From: CAUPWF01 sp044425815
GTDB lineage: Bacteria > Bacillota > Clostridia > Lachnospirales > Lachnospiraceae
Assembly: GCA_044425815.1 (NCBI GenBank)
Contig: JAWXVA010000015.1
Coordinates: 1-35,973, forward strand
Length of the DNA stretch: 35,973 nucleotides
Direction: 5' to 3'
Position numbers and translations under genes: made by a program. The first letter of the stretch is position 1. Every line of letters begins with the position of its first letter. Positions 17,001 to 24,286 of the stretch are shown in pieces. The notes under the pieces are model-generated. The model had not been told where the DNA came from and ran no database searches. It saw only the letters and a list, made by a program, of their open reading frames with translations.

Positions 17001-17540
17001 GATGAAGAAACGAATCAATCAAAAGTGCATGATGGTGCAAAGGAAATAATCGGTGGAATGATTGTAGAGCAAACGATTAAATATACCAGAAATAATCAAG
17101 TGATGGCGTTTGTTACATTAGAAGACTTGCTAGGGACAGTAGAAGTGGTAATATTCCCGCGTGATTACGAACAGAATAAAATGTATCTAGAAGAGGATAG
17201 TAAAGTATTCATTCGAGGGCGCGTGAATCAAGAAGATGATAAGCCTAGTAAATTGATTTGTGAAAAAATCGTTCCATTTGATCAGACAAAGAAAGAATTA
17301 TGGATACAGTATGAATGTGTAGAAGAATTCCAAAAAGAAGAAGAGCATTTGATGAAAGTGTTACAAGATTCAGCAGGAAATGACGAGGTGATCGTTTATT
17401 GTAAGAAAGAAAAAGCTATGAAACGACTGCCAAAAGGCTGTAATATTTTGATAAACTCGTTAGTTTTAGGTAAATTAATGAATAATTATGGGAAAGACAA
17501 TGTAAAAGTTGTGGAAAAACCCATTGAAAAAAGTTTCTAG
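14067..17540 (+). CDS. dnaE: DNA polymerase III subunit alpha (DnaE type)
   Basis: 1157 aa, in the DnaE1 size range. An N-terminal PHP domain starts with AHLHVHTEYSLLDG (H5, H7, H9) and DHGVMFG. The polymerase core has VGPGRGSAAGS (about 352-362) and the catalytic carboxylates D397 and D399 (PDVDIDF) and D550 (LLKMDFLGL). A helix-hairpin-helix region covers about 820-870, an OB-fold beta-binding part about 985-1070, and a short C-terminal tail follows. AAAAAGGAGAGG precedes the ATG. In Firmicutes DnaE works beside PolC, mainly extending primers; here the length and OB domain favour the longer DnaE1 form. No frame disruption is seen. Confidence 0.97.
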   Translation: MSFAHLHVHTEYSLLDGSNKIKEFVARVKELGMNSAAITDHGVMFGAIDFYRAAKAAGIKPIIGCEVYVAPGSRHDRELVSGEDRYYHLVLLAENNEGYQNLMKIVSKGFTEGYYYKPRVDIEVLEQYHTGIIALSACLAGEVQRSLARGNFEEGKQAALRYEAIFGKHNFFLEMQDHGIREQAMVNQQLLRLSKETAIDLVVTNDVHYTHADDVKPHDILLCLQTGKKLADENRMRYEGGQYFVKSEEEMRELFPYALEAIENTQKIADRCNVDIEFGVTKLPKYDVPDGLTSAEYLQKLCFEGLENRYPNYGNELKERLEYELDIIQNMGYIDYFLIVWDFINYAKVNDIMVGPGRGSAAGSIVSYCLEITDIDPMKYQLLFERFLNPERVSMPDVDIDFCFERRQEVIDYVVRKYGKDQVVQIVTFGTLAARGVIRDVGRVMDIPYAATDAIAKLIPQELNITIEKALKDVAELRGLYEDDPQVKELIDMSRRLEGLPRHTSMHAAGVVISQLPVDEYVPLSRASDGSITTQFTMTTLEELGLLKMDFLGLRTLTVIQNAAKLAGKSTGKPLDIAKIDYDDKAVLDSIGTGKTDGVFQLESAGMKSFMKELKPESLEDVIAGISLYRPGPMEFIPRYIKGKNDAASITYDCPQLEHILSPTYGCIVYQEQVMQIVRDLAGYTLGRSDLLRRAMSKKKADVMARERANFVHGNESEGVPGCIANGISEAIANKIYDDMLDFAKYAFNKSHAAAYAVVAYQTAYLKYYYPLEFMAALMTSVIDNATKVSGYIYACREMGIEILSPDINEGEWAFSVNNGNIRYGLGAIKGIGRPVIENIVAERDIRGRFKHLKDFIERLSGKEVNKRTIESFIKAGALDSLEGTRKQQMMIYVQILDTVNQEKKYSMVGQMSLFDIVDEEQKKEFEIKLPDAGEYEKETALSFEKEVLGVYITGHPLEEYEEKWKRGISATTLDFHLDEETNQSKVHDGAKEIIGGMIVEQTIKYTRNNQVMAFVTLEDLLGTVEVVIFPRDYEQNKMYLEEDSKVFIRGRVNQEDDKPSKLICEKIVPFDQTKKELWIQYECVEEFQKEEEHLMKVLQDSAGNDEVIVYCKKEKAMKRLPKGCNILINSLVLGKLMNNYGKDNVKVVEKPIEKSF

Positions 17541-17552
17541 ATGGATTACAAT
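17524..17552 (+). promoter_or_regulatory. Sigma-A type promoter for pfkA
   Basis: -35 TTGAAA (17524-17529), -10 TACAAT (17547-17552), spacer 17 bases. The -35 overlaps the last codons of dnaE, and the start would be near 17559, so pfkA can be transcribed on its own. Confidence 0.7.
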
Positions 17553-17614
17553 AAACGACGTAGTATGTTTTTAATTTAACAATCTGGTCGGAAAAATAGA
17601 TGGAGGACAATATC

Positions 17615-18589
17615 ATGGCTAAAAGTATGTTGACAATTGGAGTATTAACAAGTGGTGGAGATGCACCAGGAATGAATGCGGCTATTCGTTCAGTAGTAAG
17701 AACAGCATTAGCAAAAGGAATTAGAGTTCGAGGAATTAGACGAGGATATCAAGGTCTTTTAAATGAAGATATTATTGATTTGACAGCAAGGGATGTTTCA
17801 GACACAATCCAACGTGGAGGAACAGTACTTCAAACAGCGAGATGTATGGAGATGATGACAGAAGATGGACAACAAAAAGCTGCAGCTATCTGTAAGAAAT
17901 ATGGAATTCAAGGATTAGTAGTAATTGGTGGAGACGGTTCTTTCATGGGAGCTCAAAAACTTGCGAATTTAGGAGTGAATACAATTGGGGTTCCAGGAAC
18001 AATTGACCTAGATATTGCCTGTACAGAGTATACAATCGGTTTCGATACAGCTGTAAATACAGCGATGGATGCAATTGATAAGATTCGTGACACATCTACT
18101 TCTCATCAAAGATGTTCTATCATTGAAGTAATGGGAAGAAATGCTGGATATATTGCACTTTGGTGCGGTATTGCTAATGGTGCAGAAGAAATTTTATTGC
18201 CAGAAGAAAATGGATATGATGAGCAAGCGATCATTAATAAAATTAATGAAAATATCGAACGTGGAAAGAAACACTTTATTATCATTAACGCAGAAGGTAT
18301 TGGTGATTCCATCCAGATGGCAGAACGTATTGAAGCTGCAACAGGAATGGAAACAAGAGCAACTATTCTAGGACATATGCAACGTGGTGGTTCACCATCA
18401 TGTAAAGACAGAGTATATGCTTCTATTATGGGAGCAAAAGCTGTAGATTTACTTATAGAAGGTAAGTCAAATAGAGTAGTAGCATACAAAGAAGGCGAGT
18501 ATGTGGACTTTGATATTGATGAGGCATTAGCAATGAAGAAAAATATCAATCCTTACTATATCGATGTAGCAAAAACATTAGCACTATAA
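17615..18589 (+). CDS. pfkA: ATP-dependent 6-phosphofructokinase
   Basis: 324 aa from the ATG at 17615, with GGAGG eight bases upstream; an ATG at 17600 overlaps that site. Motifs: GVLTSGGDAPGMNA (ATP loop), GGDGS (105-109; the second Gly and the S fit ATP rather than pyrophosphate use), GTIDLDIACTEYTIGFDTA (T129, D131, D133), and EVMGRNAGYIALWCG. The usual TIDND reads TIDLD here, with Leu at position 132 in place of Asn. The catalytic base and Mg-coordinating aspartates are kept. It catalyses the committed step of glycolysis. It has its own promoter within the end of dnaE and a strong terminator. Confidence 0.96.
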   Translation: MAKSMLTIGVLTSGGDAPGMNAAIRSVVRTALAKGIRVRGIRRGYQGLLNEDIIDLTARDVSDTIQRGGTVLQTARCMEMMTEDGQQKAAAICKKYGIQGLVVIGGDGSFMGAQKLANLGVNTIGVPGTIDLDIACTEYTIGFDTAVNTAMDAIDKIRDTSTSHQRCSIIEVMGRNAGYIALWCGIANGAEEILLPEENGYDEQAIINKINENIERGKKHFIIINAEGIGDSIQMAERIEAATGMETRATILGHMQRGGSPSCKDRVYASIMGAKAVDLLIEGKSNRVVAYKEGEYVDFDIDEALAMKKNINPYYIDVAKTLAL

Positions 18590-18603
18590 AATCATATTTA
18601 ATG

Positions 18604-18659
18604 AACCGCCAACATCTCGTTACTTATATTAAGTAGCGAAGTGTTTGGCGGTTTTTTTA
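18604..18659 (+). terminator. Strong Rho-independent terminator after pfkA
   Basis: AACCGCCA at 18604 pairs with TGGCGGTT, and the stem continues through CTCGTTACTTA/TAAGTAGCGAAG with minor mismatches; a run of seven T follows. It lies 15 bases after the stop codon. Confidence 0.93.
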
Positions 18660-18742
18660 ACGTAAGTGTGATTTTATGGTGGAATGCTTGTGCAATTCAT
18701 CTGATACAGCCTTGGTTGGATAGGTATTAATTCTCTACGACC

Positions 18743-18771
18743 TTGAAATATTTCTGGGGAAATAGTACAAT
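18743..18771 (+). promoter_or_regulatory. Sigma-A type promoter for murI
   Basis: -35 TTGAAA (18743-18748), -10 TACAAT (18766-18771), spacer 17 bases. The predicted start near 18778 leaves a short leader ending in AAAGGAG. Confidence 0.75.
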
Positions 18772-18802
18772 AGTCGGATAAAGCAATAAAGGAGATTGAG
18801 AC

Positions 18803-19627
18803 GTGAGTGTAGAGAACAAGAGTAATGCAGCGATTGGAGTTTTTGATTCAGGTGTAGGCGGATTAACAGTTGCTAGAGAAATTATGAGATTATTACCAAA
18901 TGAAAATATAGTATATTTTGGAGATACAGCTAGAGTGCCTTATGGTAGCAAATCACAAGAAACAGTTATTCGATACTCGAGACAAATTATTCGCTTCTTA
19001 CAGACAAAAGATGTGAAAGCGATTGTAATTGCTTGCAATACGGCAAGTGCGCTAGCGTTAGATACAGTAAGTCAAGAGACAGATGTTCCGATTATAGGAG
19101 TGGTAGTGCCAGGGGCAAGAGCAGCAGCACAGGCTACTGGAAATAAAAAAATTGGTGTAGTGGCTACAGAAGCAACTATCAATAGCGAAATATACACAGA
19201 AGTGATTCAAGCAGAAGATGATAGAATTCAAGTGACAGGAAAGGCGTGTCCTTTATTTGTGCCGATAGTGGAGGAAGGATTCTCGAAGCACCATATTGCA
19301 GAAGAAATCATAGATTATTATTTGGATGATATGAAGAATTCAAATGTGGATACCTTGATTCTAGGATGTACACATTATCCGTTATTAAGGAATAAAATCC
19401 GAGAGTACTTAGGAGAAAATATACATTTGGTGAATCCAGCTTACGAGACGGCACTAGATGTGAAAAGATTATTAGAAGAACGCGATTTGCTGAATACCGA
19501 GATTCCAAAAGAAGAAAACCATGAATTCTATGTTAGTGATTTAGCTGATAAGTTCAAACATTTTGCAAATACAATTTTGCCATTTGACATTGAGTCAACC
19601 AAGAAGATTAATATAGAGGAGTACTAG
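18803..19627 (+). CDS. murI: Glutamate racemase
   Basis: 274 aa from a GTG start (18803) with AAAGGAG eight bases upstream. The two catalytic cysteines are present: C78 in VIACNTASA and C189 in LILGCTHYPLL. The substrate-binding DSGVGGLTV (D15 onward) and YFGDTARVPYG motifs are also kept. It makes D-glutamate for peptidoglycan. The DUF1934 gene begins five bases after its stop, on the same transcript. Nothing in the sequence departs from the family; the length is typical. Confidence 0.96.
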   Translation: MSVENKSNAAIGVFDSGVGGLTVAREIMRLLPNENIVYFGDTARVPYGSKSQETVIRYSRQIIRFLQTKDVKAIVIACNTASALALDTVSQETDVPIIGVVVPGARAAAQATGNKKIGVVATEATINSEIYTEVIQAEDDRIQVTGKACPLFVPIVEEGFSKHHIAEEIIDYYLDDMKNSNVDTLILGCTHYPLLRNKIREYLGENIHLVNPAYETALDVKRLLEERDLLNTEIPKEENHEFYVSDLADKFKHFANTILPFDIESTKKINIEEY

Positions 19628-19632
19628 GAAAT

Positions 19633-20085
19633 ATGACAAGAGAGGTATTGATTGCAATCGCAGGAACCCAGATAGAAGAAACTGATTCGGAGGTACAAGA
19701 TCATGAAGCTATTGAGATTATTAGCCCTGCTACTTATTACTTCAAAGATGGAATTCATTACATCTTTTTCGAAGAAGTTCACGAAGGCATTGCGGGCATT
19801 ACAAGAAATAAAATAGTTTTTAAAGAAAATGAATATTTAGAGGTAATAAAAAAAGGTGTTACCAATTCAACCATGGTGTTTCACTGTAACGAAACACATG
19901 TGACAAATTATGAAACACCTTTTGGTGAGATGCAGCTAGGCGTGATTACGCATAAATTGCATTCAAAATTAGAAGAGCATCAACTAGATATTTTCGCAGT
20001 TTATGAACTAGCAGTAGACTGCGAACCTTATGCGGAGTGTGAGATTAAGCTGAGAATTCAGGATAGGTCTCAAGGAGTGATTTAA
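19633..20085 (+). CDS. DUF1934 (YwiB-like) beta-barrel protein
   Basis: 150 aa of mostly beta structure: TYYFKDGIHYIFFEE, RNKIVFKENEYLEV, TPFGEMQLGVITHKL and DIFAVYELAVDCEPYAECEIKLRI are the strand blocks of the DUF1934 family, related in fold to lipocalin/avidin-like barrels. Function is unknown. It is translationally close to murI (gap 5 bases, GAGGAG inside the murI end). Its last 41 bases overlap the 3' end of the reverse-strand HAD gene, so the two transcripts are complementary at their ends. Confidence 0.87.
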   Translation: MTREVLIAIAGTQIEETDSEVQDHEAIEIISPATYYFKDGIHYIFFEEVHEGIAGITRNKIVFKENEYLEVIKKGVTNSTMVFHCNETHVTNYETPFGEMQLGVITHKLHSKLEEHQLDIFAVYELAVDCEPYAECEIKLRIQDRSQGVI

Positions 20086-20839
20086 GTACAGGAATTACAG
20101 AATCTGTAGTATGTGTACAAAAATCAGAAATTCCAGCTACTGCATTAGCCATCGCATAGCTAGTCCCCACAAATTTAAGCATCTCCATATCGTTCCATTG
20201 ATCACCGAATGCCATGCATTCCTCAGGGGCGATATGGAGCATTTTTGTGATGTGCTCAAGGGCATTGCCTTTATTAGCACCATAAGGCATAAAGTCTAAC
20301 CATTTATTTCCAGAAGTGATGACATGCACTCTATCTTGAAATAAATCTTTGTATTTCTTTTCTATAAGTTCAATACCCTTTGGGTTGCAGATTGCTAATT
20401 TCATAGGCATATCTTCCAAAGAAAGTAAATCATCTGTAAGGGTCAAATCAAAATTCACAATCTCAGACATGTAATCGATAAAATCTTGACTTTTAGGTTC
20501 GGTGTATGTAGTGTGTTTGCAAGAATACATGAGGTAGCAGTCTTCCTCTTTACGTACCAAATTTGTGAGATCTGTAATGACATCGGCAGTATGTACCTTA
20601 GGGAAATACATCTTATTATTGAAAACATACATCCCGCCATTTTCCGATACAAAAGACATCGGAACAGTCACTTGTTCGAATAATTTCACAAGGTTGTTGT
20701 ATGGTCGCCCGCTAGCAGCCACAAAGTGCACACCCTTTTTCCCAAGGGAATTGATAATATTTATTAACTCTTCTGGAACAGTATGGTTTTTACCTTGGAG
20801 AATTGTTCCATCTAAATCACTAGCAATTAGTTTAATCAT
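20045..20839 (-). CDS. HAD-superfamily Cof-type phosphatase
   Basis: 264 aa. Motif I is IASDLDGTI (D8 nucleophile, D10). A large C2-type cap follows (about 85-185), and motif IV is AFGDQWNDMEML. This is the Cof/YbjI-like group that dephosphorylates sugar phosphates or flavin and pyridoxal phosphates with loose specificity; the substrate cannot be read. AAGGAT lies upstream of the ATG at 20839. A possible promoter, TTGTAT-17-TATCAT, lies further upstream on the reverse strand (about 20888-20916). The C-terminal 41 bases overlap DUF1934 tail to tail. Confidence 0.9.
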   Translation of the reverse strand: MIKLIASDLDGTILQGKNHTVPEELINIINSLGKKGVHFVAASGRPYNNLVKLFEQVTVPMSFVSENGGMYVFNNKMYFPKVHTADVITDLTNLVRKEEDCYLMYSCKHTTYTEPKSQDFIDYMSEIVNFDLTLTDDLLSLEDMPMKLAICNPKGIELIEKKYKDLFQDRVHVITSGNKWLDFMPYGANKGNALEHITKMLHIAPEECMAFGDQWNDMEMLKFVGTSYAMANAVAGISDFCTHTTDSVIPVLKSLLETYPEFSA

Positions 20840-20979
20840 AAGAATAATCCTTTCATCTATTACATATCAATATATAAAGTTCTTAAGTATGATACCTCGT
20901 ACAACATAAATATACAAGTTGTTTTATAGAAATCTTCGTTTTAAACTAGAATGGTTTAGAAAGTCTTAACAAGAATCTA

Positions 20980-21007
20980 ACAAAAAGAAGGAGATGGACA
21001 TATATTA
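20980..21007 (+). promoter_or_regulatory. Candidate sigma-K promoter for the amidase
   Basis: CATATATTA at 20999-21007 fits the Bacillus sigma-K -10 pattern CATAnnnTA exactly, with AC at 20980-20981 and a 17-base spacer. The predicted start lies about 25 bases before the ATG at 21036. I see no good sigma-A pair nearby. The AT-rich setting makes a chance match possible. Confidence 0.45.
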
Positions 21008-21035
21008 GGAATAAATAAGAAGGATAGAGGTTTTT

Positions 21036-21803
21036 ATGTATAAGATTATGTTAGATGCTGGTCATGGAGGATATGAACCAGGTGCCATATATAATGGAAG
21101 AAAAGAAAAAGATGATACACTTTCACTTACGCTTGCAATCGGCGAAGTGCTAAGCGAGCGAGGGTATGATATTGATTATACGAGAACTACGGATGTGTAT
21201 GAAACACCATTTGAAAAAGCTACAGAAGCAAACGTGGTAGGTGCAGATTTATTTATTTCTATTCATAGAAATGCCTTTCCGACGCCTAATACTGCTTCAG
21301 GAGTTGAAAGTCTAGTTTATGATAAAACGGGAATAAAATATGAAATTGCAGAATCGATAGACCAAGAATTAGAAGTGCTAGGATTCAACAATCTAGGAGT
21401 GAAAGAGCGTCCGAATTTAATTGTATTAAATAGCACGAATATGCCAGCAGTATTAGTGGAAGTGGGATTCATTGATTCAGAAGAAGATAATACACTGTTT
21501 GATGCAAAATTTGAAGAAATCGCGATTGCGATTGCAGATGGAATTACCAATGTATTAGAAGGTCGGACAGGAAACAAACCCAAAGGATATTATCAGGTAC
21601 AGGTAGGACTATTTAGAAATAAAGAGTTTGCAGAACAGCTATTAATAGAATTACAGCAAAACGATTATCCATCATATTTAGAATATGACAACCGCGGATA
21701 TTACATTGTGAAGGTGGGGAATTATGCAGGATTTAGTGAAGCAATACGAATGGAACAACGATTAAAGCAAGAGGGATACCAAACAATTATCGTGACTTCT
21801 TGA
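21036..21803 (+). CDS. N-acetylmuramoyl-L-alanine amidase with SPOR domain (CwlC-like)
   Basis: 255 aa. The Amidase_3 domain (about 1-175) has zinc ligands H10 (LDAGHGG), E24 and H77 (SIHRNAF) and the catalytic E142 (VLVEVGFIDSEED). A C-terminal SPOR domain (about 184-255, GYYQVQVGLFRNKEFAEQLL ... EGYQTIIVTS) binds denuded glycan strands. There is no signal peptide: the sequence starts directly MYKIMLDAGHG. B. subtilis CwlC shares this leaderless amidase layout, is made under sigma-K and opens the mother-cell wall from inside. GATAGAGG precedes the ATG. The upstream sigma-K-like site supports the same role; that is inference. A general cytoplasmic amidase released by lysis is the alternative. 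Confidence 0.92.
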   Translation: MYKIMLDAGHGGYEPGAIYNGRKEKDDTLSLTLAIGEVLSERGYDIDYTRTTDVYETPFEKATEANVVGADLFISIHRNAFPTPNTASGVESLVYDKTGIKYEIAESIDQELEVLGFNNLGVKERPNLIVLNSTNMPAVLVEVGFIDSEEDNTLFDAKFEEIAIAIADGITNVLEGRTGNKPKGYYQVQVGLFRNKEFAEQLLIELQQNDYPSYLEYDNRGYYIVKVGNYAGFSEAIRMEQRLKQEGYQTIIVTS

Positions 21804-21827
21804 CGAAGCAGTGCTTTCATGTATAAT
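21800..21827 (+). promoter_or_regulatory. Sigma-A type promoter for the sigma-like protein
   Basis: -35 TTGACG (21800-21805, overlapping the amidase stop codon) and -10 TATAAT (21822-21827), spacer 16 bases. The leader is about 68 bases and ends in AAAGGAGAT. Confidence 0.65.
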
Positions 21828-21901
21828 TGAAGGTGAACGATAATAAATGAAGAAAAATAGAAGAGGAAATACCGCTAGGGTAGAGTAAAAGGAGATATAA
21901 T

Positions 21902-22717
21902 ATGGCAGATAAAATGGAATTTCTTGATAAATTAAATGGAATCTTATCAATAGCAATTGCAAATGATTATAAAATAACACCAAAAGAAGTAGAAGTATAT
22001 TTTGAAGAAGATAGTTTGAGTGCGGAACAATTACAGTTGGTATTTGATTATCTTTTGGCGCAAAAAGTTGCGGTAAAAGGATATGAAAAGACAAATGAGA
22101 TGAAAGAAATCACAACAGAGGAAAGTTATACAGATGACGAGAAAGCTTACTTAAATGAGTATGAGGCAGATATTCAAGCTATATGTAGTGCGAAGTCAGG
22201 GGAAATAGAAGCATTGTGTGAGAGAATCATCAAGGGAGATGCATTGGCGAAAAGCCGTATGACAGAATTGTATTTACAAGAAGTAGTTGCGATTAGCAAA
22301 ACGATGTATCACACAGAAATTTTTATCGGAGACATGATTCAAGAGGGAAATGTAAGCTTGATGGTTGCATTAGAAATGCTGCCAGATATCTCAGAAATAG
22401 GTATGCGAGGAATTCAAGATTACCTAGAGGCAGAGGTGAGACAAGGAATTCAGATGTTGATAGAAGAAACGACGGATCTAAAAAGTCGTGACCAACGAAT
22501 GGTGGAGAAAGTAGAAGAACTAGATCAAACGATTACCAAGCTTACAGAAGATTTGGGACGAAAAGTCACAATTGATGAATTGGCATTATATTTAGAGATG
22601 AATGAAGAAGAAATTTTAGAAGTACTGAAATTAACAGGAGAAGAGGTTGAAGAGCAAGAAGAATCAGAAACGGGACTTCATGCTAGTGATCTAGGGATTC
22701 AAGTACTTGAACAGTAA
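21902..22717 (+). CDS. Sigma-70-like protein lacking region 4
   Basis: 271 aa, with AAAGGAG before the ATG. Residues 8-60 (LNGILSIAIANDYKITPKEV ... LLAQKVAVKG) resemble sigma region 1.1. Residues 117-185 resemble region 2: IGDMIQEGNVSLMVALEML (142-160) lines up with the DLIQEGNIGLMRAVE core-binding helix, but the following region 2.3/2.4 is degraded, with no YA.WWIRQ aromatic set. Residues 203-244 look like region 3 (LDQTITKLTEDLGRKVTIDE, then LYLEMNEEEILEVLKLT). After that an acidic tail ends the protein with no region 4. It may bind RNA polymerase core without -35 recognition; a regulator or anti-type role is inference. Similar proteins occur in related Lachnospiraceae as far as I recall. 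Confidence 0.8.
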   Translation: MADKMEFLDKLNGILSIAIANDYKITPKEVEVYFEEDSLSAEQLQLVFDYLLAQKVAVKGYEKTNEMKEITTEESYTDDEKAYLNEYEADIQAICSAKSGEIEALCERIIKGDALAKSRMTELYLQEVVAISKTMYHTEIFIGDMIQEGNVSLMVALEMLPDISEIGMRGIQDYLEAEVRQGIQMLIEETTDLKSRDQRMVEKVEELDQTITKLTEDLGRKVTIDELALYLEMNEEEILEVLKLTGEEVEEQEESETGLHASDLGIQVLEQ

Positions 22718-22778
22718 ACTAGAATATACTATTAGTTACTAGAAATAGTAGGTGTGATATATGAAATATTATGAAAAT

Positions 22779-22811
22779 AAAAGGCTTGGAACAATGCGTT
22801 CCAAGCCTTTT
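22779..22811. terminator. Bidirectional terminator between sigma-like and CBS-protein genes
   Basis: AAAAGGCTTGGAAC (22779-22792) pairs perfectly with GTTCCAAGCCTTTT (22798-22811), loop AATGC. A-rich left and T-rich right flanks serve the converging genes. Confidence 0.9.
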
Positions 22812-22838
22812 GAAAAAGTATTTAAATATGTTTTGAAC

Positions 22839-24125
22839 TTATTCTTCGTCAAGTACAATAGGTTCTGGTAAGAATAAATGAACATGTTCGATTCTGTTTT
22901 TTTCGAATTCTGTAACAACGATACGAATATTATTCTCAGTTACTACTTCATCACCTACATCAGGGAGTCGGTCAAGTAATTGTATCACTAGTCCGCCGAT
23001 AGAGTCATAATCTTCAGATAATAAATCAAGGTTCAAATCTTCTAGGTGTAGTTCGTCATTTAGGTCATCTAAACTAATAGAGCCTTCTACAACAAATTCT
23101 TGATCGCTGATTTTTTTAATTCGTTCTTCTTCGTGCTCATCGTACTCGTCGTGGATTTCCCCTACGATTTCTTCAAGTAAATCTTCTAGAGAAATAAGTC
23201 CAGCTGTTTCACCGTATTCATCTAGTACAACAGCAATATTAAAGGAAGACTTTCTCATCTCAACTAATAATTCAGAAATGTTTTTGTGCTCGTAAGTGAA
23301 ATAAGCTTCGCGTAATACATCTCGAATGTGGAAAGTCTCTGTATTTTCATATAAAAGTAAATCTTTCATATTAATAGTACCAATTACATCATCGGTGGTC
23401 TCTTCATAAATTGGAAGGCGTGTGAACTTGTCTTCGCGATAGATTTCTAATAATTCTGCATACGATGTGTCAACATGAGCAAAGGTCACGTGTACACGAG
23501 GAACCATGATATCTTTTGCTTTTACATCACCTAGGTCGAACACATTATGAATCATCACTTTTTCTTCGGATTCAATCACACCATCTTCATGGCTAACATC
23601 TACAATCGTACGTAGCTCAGATTCTGTGAAAGTGCTCAGCTTTGCGTTAGGGTCAACACGGCAAAGTAACAATATGCCCTGTGAAAGCTTGTTAATCACA
23701 ATAATCACTGGGGTCATGATTTTCATAAACAGACCAATTGGTCGACTATATGCGAGTGCTAATTTTTCTGCATGGATTGTAGCCAATGTCTTTGGTGTGA
23801 TTTCTCCAAATATCAAAATGAGTAGGGTTAGCAAACCAGTTGCAAAAGCTACTGTTCTGCCACCAAAGCTATATGCAATGGTACTAGTAAGTGCAGATGC
23901 AGATAAATTGACAATGTTGTTACCGATTAGAATTGCGGTCAATAGCTTGCCGCTATCCTCAGTAATTTCTAGTAGATTCTGGGCTCTTTTGTTGCCATCA
24001 TCTGCTAGTGTGCGGATACGCATTTTGTTCATAGTCGTCAGTGCAGTTTCAGCTGATGAAAATAAACCTGAAAAGATTAATAAAATAATTAGTACAATAA
24101 TTTGATAGACGTCACTCGGGTCCAA
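22839..24125 (-). CDS. Hemolysin-family/CNNM-type membrane protein (DUF21, two CBS, CorC_HlyC)
   Basis: 428 aa from a TTG start at 24125; an in-frame stop lies just upstream, AAGGAG sits 11 bases before the TTG, and no nearby ATG keeps the first membrane helix. The N-terminal DUF21/CNNM domain (about 1-190) has three to four membrane segments (IIVLIILLIFSGLFSSAETAL first). A CBS pair (about 205-325) follows, with MVPRVHV and EYGETAGLISLEDLLEEIVGEI, then a CorC_HlyC domain (about 345-420). CNNM proteins are Mg2+ (or Co2+) transport or efflux factors. The older hemolysin label does not imply toxicity. It diverges from murB with -35 boxes only five bases apart. Confidence 0.93.
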   Translation of the reverse strand: MDPSDVYQIIVLIILLIFSGLFSSAETALTTMNKMRIRTLADDGNKRAQNLLEITEDSGKLLTAILIGNNIVNLSASALTSTIAYSFGGRTVAFATGLLTLLILIFGEITPKTLATIHAEKLALAYSRPIGLFMKIMTPVIIVINKLSQGILLLCRVDPNAKLSTFTESELRTIVDVSHEDGVIESEEKVMIHNVFDLGDVKAKDIMVPRVHVTFAHVDTSYAELLEIYREDKFTRLPIYEETTDDVIGTINMKDLLLYENTETFHIRDVLREAYFTYEHKNISELLVEMRKSSFNIAVVLDEYGETAGLISLEDLLEEIVGEIHDEYDEHEEERIKKISDQEFVVEGSISLDDLNDELHLEDLNLDLLSEDYDSIGGLVIQLLDRLPDVGDEVVTENNIRIVVTEFEKNRIEHVHLFLPEPIVLDEE

Positions 24126-24177
24126 GGTTTAATACACTCCTTCTTAAAATAATATTGTTAATATATATCTGAACAAC

Positions 24178-24206
24178 AATATAACGCATTTTTAACTGTT
24201 TTGCAA
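24178..24206 (-). promoter_or_regulatory. Sigma-A type promoter for the CNNM-type gene
   Basis: Reverse strand: -35 TTGCAA (24201-24206), -10 TATATT (24178-24183), spacer 17 bases. Confidence 0.68.
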
Positions 24207-24211
24207 GAACC

Positions 24212-24240
24212 TTGTGTTTTTTCATCAAGTGTTGTATGAT
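24212..24240 (+). promoter_or_regulatory. Sigma-A type promoter for murB-rapZ-whiA-HPr
   Basis: -35 TTGTGT (24212-24217), -10 TATGAT (24235-24240), spacer 17 bases. It lies back to back with the CNNM promoter. Confidence 0.6.
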
Positions 24241-24286
24241 AAAACGTAATATTTTAAACGAAAAATGTAGAGAAAAGAGAAAAGGC

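Noticed and set aside
18106..18549. 147-aa reverse frame inside pfkA
   Set aside because: Lies wholly antisense to a clear PfkA and has no ribosome site or recognisable domain.
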